A stretch of 64,000 nt of DNA from Eubacterium_U album (GTDB lineage Bacteria > Bacillota > Clostridia > Lachnospirales > Lachnospiraceae): the NCBI RefSeq assembly GCF_025336545.1, contig NZ_JAODBU010000014.1, positions 1-64,000 of the forward strand, given 5' to 3'. The notes beneath the pieces were generated by a model. It was not told the origin of the DNA. It did not search any database and saw only the letters and a program-made list of their open reading frames with translations. A program made the position numbers and the translations under genes. Shown here piece by piece: positions 17,817-24,779 of this stretch (positions are counted from its first letter, which is position 1; every line of letters begins with the position of its first letter).

Positions 17817-18353
17817 TTAATCAAATTCCGGTTCAATTAATCCGTATGTATTTCCTTTTCTCTTGTAAACAACGTTTACTTCATCCGTTTCTGAGTTAAG
17901 GAAAACAAAGAAATTATGTCCAAGCATATCCATCTGAACACAAGCTTCTTCAGGATCCATTGGTTTAATTCCAAATTTCTTACTCTTAACAATCTTTATT
18001 GTTTCTTCTTCATCTTCGTAATCTGCATCTATAAATTCTGATGTAAATAACTCTTTATATGATTTCTTCTTGTCAACAAGTTTATTTTTATGTTTAACAA
18101 GCTGGCGCTCAATCGTTTCTAATACTAAATCGATTGTAGCGTACATGTCGCTGCTTTCCTCCTCTGCTCTAATAATAGTTCCCTTTACTGGAATTGTTAC
18201 CTCAATCTTCTGACTGTCCTTTTCAACACTGAGTCTGGCAATAATCTCTGTATCTGGTACAAAATACTTCTCAAGCTTGCTAAGTTTGTCCTCTACTGCC
18301 TGTCTTAATCCGTCTGTAATCTCAATGCCTCTACCTATGATTTTAATTTTCAT
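17817..18353 (-). CDS. hpf: ribosome hibernation promoting factor (long form)
   Basis: 178 aa. The N-terminal 95 residues form the HPF/YfiA fold that blocks the decoding centre (MKIKIIGRGIEITDGLR, later DMYATIDLVLETIERQL). A linker and the C-terminal dimerisation domain (about 120-178, FGIKPMDPEEACVQMDMLGHNFFVF) mark the long form that makes 100S dimers in stationary phase. The ATG follows AAGGAAG. It is monocistronic, with its own promoter and terminator. Confidence 0.95.
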   Translation of the reverse strand: MKIKIIGRGIEITDGLRQAVEDKLSKLEKYFVPDTEIIARLSVEKDSQKIEVTIPVKGTIIRAEEESSDMYATIDLVLETIERQLVKHKNKLVDKKKSYKELFTSEFIDADYEDEEETIKIVKSKKFGIKPMDPEEACVQMDMLGHNFFVFLNSETDEVNVVYKRKGNTYGLIEPEFD

Positions 18354-18877
18354 GGTACCACTTCCTTTCCGTTTCTGATGGATTAATTATACCATATAAT
18401 CATAAGATTTAACAAGCGAAAAGCAAACTTTATTTACAAGTTTTTCACATTTATTTTGTGTTATTTTATTAACAAATTTACACTATTTTTCCATACATCT
18501 TTTTCGACATATGTTTTTGTATAAATTGCACAATTTGACACCTTAACTTATTAACATTCATTTTCCTCCATTATTTGAGTTATTAACATATTCTTTTGGC
18601 ATTTTTCCCTTTAAAACAAGTTATCAATCTAGTTATTAACACTATTAACATTATTTTTTGTTGATTCATGTCGTATTTTGTTTTATGGCGTAAAAGAACG
18701 TCTGTTTTGTGTATTAGTAATAAAAATGATTTTCTTTGGTAATTTTCACTATTTTTTTATTGACTTTTTTCCAATATTATGAACCATTTTCTCAGTGCGG
18801 ATTAATACTTTAAGAATTAATTTCGAAATTCTAAAACAATTTACTTTTTTACTCCCTAATTACCAACATATTTAACT
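18354..18877. other. AT-rich intergenic region upstream of hpf
   Basis: Contains the hpf promoter at its left end and otherwise very AT-rich DNA with no open frame or stable hairpin that I can support. Several GTTATTAACA-like motifs recur between 18500 and 18660 and may be operator or replication-protein-like sites. Confidence 0.4.
18386..18415 (-). promoter_or_regulatory. promoter of hpf
   Basis: Minus-strand TTGTTA (18410-18415), 18-nt spacer, TATAAT (18386-18391), about 33 nt before the start codon. Confidence 0.6.
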
Positions 18878-18953
18878 AAAAAGAAACATGGGCTGTGAAT
18901 GTTATTAACAGCCTGGTATAAACTCGGATTACCCCCACGCTTGACAAAGAGCC
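18878..18953. repeat. repeat element copy B, abutting the NlpC/P60 gene terminator
   Basis: Second copy of the element at 17664-17742. Its hairpin GGCTGT...ACAGCC (18891-18913) is perfect here, followed by TATAAACTCGGATTACCCCC and ending in GACAAAGAGCC beside the A run of the next terminator. Orientation relative to the upstream gene is the same as in copy A. Confidence 0.7.
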
Positions 18954-18990
18954 AAAAAAATAAGACCGAAAAATTCGGTCTTATTTTATA
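18954..18990 (-). terminator. Rho-independent terminator of the NlpC/P60 gene
   Basis: AATAAGACCGAA and TTCGGTCTTATT pair across a 3-nt loop, with a run of T following on the minus strand. It directly follows the stop codon at 18999. Confidence 0.88.
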
Positions 18991-18998
18991 TGTTATTC

Positions 18999-20384
18999 TT
19001 AGTTCATAATTCTTCTTGCTGCACAAGGTGAACCTACACCACTGATAATAATACCAGTTTCTTCTGTAGATGCATGAATAATCTGTCCACCACCTATGTA
19101 AATAGCAACATGGCTAATTGAATTGCCACCATATTTATAGAATACCAAGTCACCTGCCTGTAAGTTTCCTGTTGATACACTTGCACCATTGTATACCTGT
19201 GTATATGATGATCTATTCAAGCTATATCCAAAATGCTTATATACTGACATTGTAAATCCTGAGCAGTCTGTTCCATTTGTTAAACTTGAGCCACCATAAA
19301 CATATGGGTTGCCCAAGAACTGTTTAGCATATGCTACAACTGCAGCAGCACTACCTGATGAGCTTGAGCTACTCGAGCTGCTTGATGAACTACTGCTACT
19401 TGATGAACTGCTTGAGCTTGAGCTATTACTTGTTGCAGGTTTACTGTAACTTGAGTTACTTGATGAACTACTGCTACTTGATGAACTGCTACTACTTGAA
19501 CTTGAACTACTTGAATTATAATTAACTGATGTATTACTCTGATTCTGTTGTTCCTGTTGCTGTGCATCTATAGCTGCCTGAGCTGCTTCTGCTTCTCTTT
19601 GCTGTTCAGCTAAAATTGCTTCCTGCATAGCCTTTTCTTCTTTTAGTGTAATTGCAGTATCCATATCTATTGTAACATCAACGAAATCTGCTGAAACCCA
19701 ACCACTCATACTTCCTTCGCCATCAGGTTTCTTCATCTTAATCTTAACCCATGATCCATCTTTACTAAATTTCTTAATAACATAATGTTCATTCTGGTAA
19801 ACGTTAGTCACAACTTCTGATTCTGTAGTAGGCTTTGTTCTAACACGAATACCTGTGTCATTCATATTAGCAATAACATAACCTGCATCCAATGCATAAT
19901 CTTCTGCTTCTGAACCTGTTACAAAATAATCAGCTTTTATGTAACCTGTTACGTTTCCGGATCTGACTTTGTACCATCCGTCTTCTGTTGTTTCAAGAAT
20001 AACTGCGCCACAATTGCTGTATACTTTACCAACAACTTTACTTTCAGTACTAGGTTTCTTTCTTACGTTTACGTAATCATCACCTGTTACAGATGTAATT
20101 GCAATATCCTCAAAATATTTGTTTTCCTTATCTTTACTTGCCTGAGCTGCCTGTTGCTGTGCTTCTTCTGCCGACTGCTGTGGAATTAAAGTTGAAATAT
20201 CTGTAGCCTGTGTTTCTGCTTCTGTTGCAACACCTGCTGTGTAATCATTCAACGCAACTGCAATTCCAGCACCTGCAATCTCAGTGTCTAATGTGTCAGC
20301 CGCTACCGTTTTTCCACCTGCAAAAATTGCTGTTCCTGCTAATACTCCAAACGCTAACGCTGTCATATTTCTATAGTGCTTCAT
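18999..20384 (-). CDS. secreted SH3b-NlpC/P60 peptidoglycan hydrolase
   Basis: 461 aa. The signal peptide is in the first 30 residues. Two bacterial SH3 domains (about 100-157 and 165-232) bind cell wall. A Gln/Ala-rich stretch and a long serine tract (about 285-350) form a flexible linker. The C-terminal NlpC/P60 domain (350-461) has catalytic Cys374 (DCSGF), His425 (SHVAIY) and a polar His437. It probably cleaves D-Glu-diamino acid bonds in stem peptides during growth or daughter-cell separation. The ATG follows GGAGG by five bases, under a consensus promoter. The serine tract is encoded by an imperfect DNA tandem repeat and may vary in length. Confidence 0.9.
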   Translation of the reverse strand: MKHYRNMTALAFGVLAGTAIFAGGKTVAADTLDTEIAGAGIAVALNDYTAGVATEAETQATDISTLIPQQSAEEAQQQAAQASKDKENKYFEDIAITSVTGDDYVNVRKKPSTESKVVGKVYSNCGAVILETTEDGWYKVRSGNVTGYIKADYFVTGSEAEDYALDAGYVIANMNDTGIRVRTKPTTESEVVTNVYQNEHYVIKKFSKDGSWVKIKMKKPDGEGSMSGWVSADFVDVTIDMDTAITLKEEKAMQEAILAEQQREAEAAQAAIDAQQQEQQNQSNTSVNYNSSSSSSSSSSSSSSSSSSSNSSYSKPATSNSSSSSSSSSSSSSSSSSSSSSSSGSAAAVVAYAKQFLGNPYVYGGSSLTNGTDCSGFTMSVYKHFGYSLNRSSYTQVYNGASVSTGNLQAGDLVFYKYGGNSISHVAIYIGGGQIIHASTEETGIIISGVGSPCAARRIMN

Positions 20385-20434
20385 GTAAACCTCCGTGTAC
20401 TTTCACTATTTATTACAAAATTATTACGTTGTAC

Positions 20435-20463
20435 ATTATAACAACACTGTCTATTATTGTCAA
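20435..20463 (-). promoter_or_regulatory. consensus promoter of the NlpC/P60 gene
   Basis: Minus-strand TTGACA (20458-20463), 17-nt spacer, TATAAT (20435-20440), all consensus bases. It lies 50 nt upstream of the ATG, which suggests strong expression. Confidence 0.85.
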
Positions 20464-20899
20464 CAAAGATACTTTGACAATTCATGCCACTATTACACTA
20501 TCAATAGTGCATTAAATAAGTGTCATTTTCATAATGCTTCCTACAACAATTTTATATATTACCAGTTATCTATTTGCTTTTTGTGAACAAATTAAATCAA
20601 TTTTGTGGCAAATTATTTCATTGTATTTTAATATCTAAATATTAATTTATATTATTCTAAATTTACTATATCTATATTAATTTATATTAAATATGTGTTA
20701 TTATTGTGTTGATAATAGTTTTTAGGAAGGATTTTATCAACTATGGAAAAGTTTTAATGTTTTGAAATACTTTAACATAAAAAATTTTATAAATACAAAC
20801 TTTTTATACTTCTGTGTAAAAATTTTTTATACGTTTATATTTTTCAATACATTGAAGTTTTAATATAACTAATTTTTCATTACTGATATTATATTAATT
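20464..20899. other. AT-rich divergent intergenic region
   Basis: Separates the NlpC/P60 gene (minus) from the SDR gene (plus). It contains a short dyad around CACTAT/ATAGTG (20490-20510) but no reading frame or stable RNA structure I can support. Confidence 0.4.
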
Positions 20900-21628
20900 A
20901 TGAATAAAACAGTTTTAATAACGGGAGCCTCCCGTGGAATCGGCAAACAAATTGCAATTATCTTTGCTCAAAATGGTTTTAATATCGTAGCAACCTGTCA
21001 CAATAATATTGACACCCTAAGTTCTTTAAAAAATGAGCTTTCAAAATATAATGTTAATATTTTCCTGTTTCAGGGTGATTTATCAAAGCAGTCAACTATA
21101 TCTGATTTAATTAAATTTTTAAAGAATAATAATATTTCAGTTGACGTTCTTATTAACAATGCAGGAATATCTGTTGTTGGATTAATTCAGGATTTATCAA
21201 TTGACGATTGGAATTATATTTGGAATACAAATGTAACAGCGCCTATATTTTTGTCAAAAGAACTGGTTCCTCATTTTTTGCATAACCATTCAGGTAAAAT
21301 AATTAACATTTCTTCTGTATGGGGAAATGTCGGTGCTTCATGTGAAGTCGCATACTCAGCAACTAAAGGTGCAATTAATTCTTTTACAAAAGCTTTAGCT
21401 AAAGAACTCGCGCCTTCAAATATTCAGGTTAATGCCATTTCATGTGGAATTATTGATACTGATATGAACAGCCACCTTTCTTCAGATGATATCAATGAAA
21501 TTGTAACCGATATTCCTGCCGGACGTATTGGAACTCCTAAAGACATTGCATTGACTGCACTCTCTTTAGTAAATGGCAGTGATTATTTAACCGGTCAGAT
21601 TATCACTGTTGATGGTGGATGGATATAA
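20900..21628 (+). CDS. SDR-family NAD(P)-dependent oxidoreductase
   Basis: 242-aa classical short-chain dehydrogenase. The cofactor motif TGASRGIG is at residues 7-14, NNAG near 88-91, the catalytic serine in NISSVWG, YSATK with the Tyr and Lys, and the C-terminal GQIITVDGGW. It resembles both FabG 3-oxoacyl-ACP reductases and YmfI, which reduces the 5-aminopentanoyl modification of EF-P. No fatty-acid genes are nearby, so YmfI-like is as likely, but sequence alone does not decide. No Shine-Dalgarno is visible before the ATG, so it may be leaderless or weakly translated. It is the only plus-strand gene between the tRNAs and the hydrogenase. Confidence 0.85.
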   Translation: MNKTVLITGASRGIGKQIAIIFAQNGFNIVATCHNNIDTLSSLKNELSKYNVNIFLFQGDLSKQSTISDLIKFLKNNNISVDVLINNAGISVVGLIQDLSIDDWNYIWNTNVTAPIFLSKELVPHFLHNHSGKIINISSVWGNVGASCEVAYSATKGAINSFTKALAKELAPSNIQVNAISCGIIDTDMNSHLSSDDINEIVTDIPAGRIGTPKDIALTALSLVNGSDYLTGQIITVDGGWI

Positions 21629-21967
21629 AAAACTCCTATGATGCACTTTAAAGTTACGTTGATTTTCTAATTATTAGATTTCTTAATTGTGAGGGTTTGT
21701 GATATTAACTTAATAACGCTCGCGCTGCTTGTCACTCGCAGCAGTTCTAAATCTCCAGCTATATTTTGCTGTTAGAACCTTTGGTTCTAAGCAAAATCCG
21801 CTGTCAATTTGAACCGGCGGTGACAAATGCCTTTAGTTAATATCACAAACCCTCACGTAAGACCATCAAATAGATTGACAAACCATCAAAAACTTCGATT
21901 ACCCAATTTTAGTTCTAACTCTTTTAGGTTCAGTTAATTAACCTTAAGTGTATCATAGGATTTTTCT
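21627..21967. repeat. nested inverted-repeat structure, possible non-autonomous mobile element
   Basis: A perfect 22-bp inverted repeat (21689-21710 and 21835-21856) encloses smaller hairpins, including GTTAGAACC/GGTTCTAA near 21765-21790 and GTCAC/GTGAC arms. An outer imperfect inverted repeat of about 23 bp borders it (left near 21628-21650, right near 21943-21966, sharing TCCTATGAT/ATCATAGGA). No reading frame is inside. The outer arms resemble terminators of the two convergent genes, while the inner part is an unexplained fold. Confidence 0.65.
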
Positions 21968-21975
21968 ATGATTTT
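21953..21975 (+). terminator. hairpin with T run after the inverted-repeat region
   Basis: ATCATAG and CTATGAT pair around GATTTTT and are followed by TTTG. It could end transcription coming from the SDR gene on the plus strand. Confidence 0.45.
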
Positions 21976-21990
21976 GTGTTATTTCTATAT

Positions 21991-22794
21991 TTATTTTTTG
22001 TCTAAATATTCCATATCTTCTTTTGTTAATTCAAAATCTACTTTTGAATTTTCTATTATACGTTCTTTCTTTGTAGATTTAGGAATTACAACATTGCCTT
22101 TTTGTAACGAATATCTTATACACACCTGTGGTATTGTAACACCATATTTTCTTGCAATTACTTCTATATATTTGTCATTTACAATATTTCCTGTTGCAAG
22201 CGGAGAATATTACATTATCTGCATATTATATTTATTGCAAAATTCAATAGTCTCTTCCTGTCTGTTACCTATATGGAAGCAGATTTGATTTACCATTGGT
22301 ACTATCTTAGCAATTTCTAACACCGGCTCTAAATGCTGTTTTGCAAAATTTGATACTCCGATACTCTTAGCTTCGTTTGCTTCATAAATTTCTTCCATAG
22401 CCTGCCAGCTTGCTATGTTTCCTTCTGTACAGTCTTTTCCCCACTCATCCCACGGCCAAGGTGCATGTATTAGATACAAATCAATATATCCTAAATTAAG
22501 TGTTTCCATTGATTTGTTAAAGCATTCTTTAGCAATATCATAGCCTTTACATTCGGCAGGAAGTTTTGTAGTTATAAATATTTCTTCTCTTGGTATTCCT
22601 GAATTTCTTACTGCTTTGCCAACACTTTCTTCATTGCCATATGCTGCTGCGGTATCAATATGTCTATATCCTGTTTCTAAAGCATATGAAACAGCATCGT
22701 ATGTGTCTTTTCCATTTGGTATCTGCCATGTACCTAATCCTAATTTAGGAATCTTTACTCCATTTTGCAGTACATAACATTCATCAAGTATCAT
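21991..22794 (-). pseudogene. aldo/keto reductase interrupted by an in-frame stop
   Basis: The frame encodes a 267-aa aldo/keto reductase (usual length about 270-280). The first 194 codons are intact, with GTWQIPNG, the catalytic-Asp segment GYRHIDTAAAYGNE, the Lys motif ITTKLP and the LIHAPWPW His region. Codon 195 (22210-22212) is TAA where the family has the start of AYSPL. Reading on in the same frame gives YSPLATGN, IPKSTKKERI and a proper end (EYLDKK) at 21991, so there is no frameshift or deletion. The shortened product would lack the last quarter of the barrel and the NADPH-phosphate-binding loop, and is probably inactive. AGGAGG precedes the start. Confidence 0.85.
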
Positions 22795-22913
22795 TTCTTT
22801 TCCTCCTTTATTTATTAATAATCTCTCGGAGTCTCTAAGCCAGTAAAATCAAGACTTCCCGATTCCCTTTTTATTAAAGCCTCCACTTTAATTCCATTAT
22901 TTTGCTGGTATGA

Positions 22914-24779
22914 TTACTCAAGATTCCGAGAGACCATATTATTCTGTTCTCCATTTTCATATTCCACTATTCTTGCTGTTGCGCCGGATGATTTTACTCC
23001 GTATCCACTGTTATTGATTACATGTTCTATTCCCGGATGTCCATTTAACATAACGGTTACCGTGTTATGTAATTTTACTCCTTCAATATCAGGGACCTCT
23101 ACTGCTCTATCTATTGTAATAGTAGCATCTCTATTGTAACTATATACACCTACGCCATAACTTTCAAATGTTAATACATTATCTCCCACTTTTAATGACG
23201 CAAATCCATTTACTTTACCATTATTGCTCATAAATTCACTTTGATTTGGAACATCATAAGGTATCTCACTTTGATAGAAGTATAATCTTCCACCATTTCC
23301 ATCCCATATTGTCTGGTATTCCTGAAAATGTTCTACAAACAATCCGTACATAATTACATTATCACCATGAATTACAGCACCATTTTTTGCTGTATTTTTG
23401 TCCCATGCCACATTATCTCCATGATCTGCTCTCCATACCCATAAATTGTCGCCAATAACGTCATTACTGTTTACTGTAATACAATTTTCAACTTTTCCTT
23501 CGTAGCTTGAGCCTCCAACTCTAAAGTATACATCACTTAAAGTTGTAGGGTTTGCTCCATGAGAAACATCGCTCTTTTTTGCACCTACTTCAAGCAATGT
23601 ATCTGACTCTTTTTCACCTGCTTCAAATAACACTCCTGCTATTTTCACCCCGTCAACATCTGCTATTTTCATTGCTTTATTTCCATTGACAGATACAATT
23701 GTTGCCATTCCCATTCCATATACTATTGTATCGCTATTTTTAACATTTAACGGTTTATTTATTTCATAAATTCCAGGCGTTAGTAATAAATTTTTGCCTG
23801 CTGCTAAAGCCTCATTAATTGTATCTGCATCATCCGTATTTGGATTTGCGATGTAGAATTTATTTAAGCTGACAAATTTACCCTTTGTTCCACTTTCCCA
23901 TGATACTCCAACAGCATCTGTCCTAAGTTCAGGAACAATAACTCCGTATCCATATTCTTCATCATATGTAAGGTATGGCTTTTCCTGAATAACAGGTGTA
24001 GTCTGCACTTTTGTATATGGCGAATACGGCCATGTTCCTGCCGGAGTTCTTACAGTATCAATCCCAACAAAAACCATATTCCAAACTCCGCCATCCCACA
24101 ATCTCCAAAAATCATTTCTTGTAAGATACTGCTGCTGTGAACCTGATGAAACTGTTCCATTTGAATAGCAGTCAGCCATAAATCCACCACTTGACCACCC
24201 TTCTCCATCACTGAGAACCATTCCATCATTAAACTTCATTCTTCTAAGTGAAACCGCCTGTGAATTTGCCCACATACAATATTCATTTACTGAAAAATTC
24301 TCTGCACTTCTCCAGAAATTGCATGTTGCATTATGATACATCCAGTCAGCGTTGACCCACAACTTGTTAATATTTGTATCTGTAGGTAAAACTCCAAGTC
24401 CTGATACCTGTGTGTAATAACCAACATTTACAGATAATGATGTATCATATGCACCCGGTTTAAATAAAATTGCATATCTCTCTTTTCCGAACTGATTTGT
24501 TTCCTGTTTTTTATAAATTTCATCTACTTTAGACTGAATTTCATTTTTATCATCTTCCGGAGAAAATACATATGTATTTTCTCCAAATACTGTAGCATCT
24601 TTTACAGGTTCACCATCACTTTCATAGTCAATTGCATTTTCTATTTTCTCTTCTGTCTGTGCCTCAGTAACATTTTGTGTCACATTCTTTTTAGCTGTTT
24701 TGTTATCACTTTCTCCACAACTCCACAATAACATCGATGCAAGTGCTGCTGTTACTGCAATATAAACCTTTCTATTCAT
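22914..24779 (-). CDS. lipoprotein with a right-handed beta-helix fold (predicted glycan-active)
   Basis: About 621 aa. The N-terminus has a lipobox (LLWSCG), so it is probably a surface lipoprotein. The body resembles a family of parallel beta-helix proteins, widespread in actinobacteria and often wrongly called adenylyl cyclases. It shares the FGxNVYVFSPED start, YAILFKPGAYD, VGYYTQVSGLG, NFWRSAEN and SGSQQQYLTRND blocks. The fold suggests polysaccharide binding or cleavage (GH55- or polysaccharide-lyase-like), but I recognise no catalytic residues. The start is the ATG six bases after GGAGG and overlaps the stop of the upstream beta-helix gene by 8 nt, so the two are coupled and likely work on the same substrate. 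Confidence 0.75.
   Translation of the reverse strand: MNRKVYIAVTAALASMLLWSCGESDNKTAKKNVTQNVTEAQTEEKIENAIDYESDGEPVKDATVFGENTYVFSPEDDKNEIQSKVDEIYKKQETNQFGKERYAILFKPGAYDTSLSVNVGYYTQVSGLGVLPTDTNINKLWVNADWMYHNATCNFWRSAENFSVNEYCMWANSQAVSLRRMKFNDGMVLSDGEGWSSGGFMADCYSNGTVSSGSQQQYLTRNDFWRLWDGGVWNMVFVGIDTVRTPAGTWPYSPYTKVQTTPVIQEKPYLTYDEEYGYGVIVPELRTDAVGVSWESGTKGKFVSLNKFYIANPNTDDADTINEALAAGKNLLLTPGIYEINKPLNVKNSDTIVYGMGMATIVSVNGNKAMKIADVDGVKIAGVLFEAGEKESDTLLEVGAKKSDVSHGANPTTLSDVYFRVGGSSYEGKVENCITVNSNDVIGDNLWVWRADHGDNVAWDKNTAKNGAVIHGDNVIMYGLFVEHFQEYQTIWDGNGGRLYFYQSEIPYDVPNQSEFMSNNGKVNGFASLKVGDNVLTFESYGVGVYSYNRDATITIDRAVEVPDIEGVKLHNTVTVMLNGHPGIEHVINNSGYGVKSSGATARIVEYENGEQNNMVSRNLE

Noticed and set aside
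19334..19567. Val/Gln-rich frame overlapping the serine tract
   Set aside because: A frame artefact of the repetitive serine codons.
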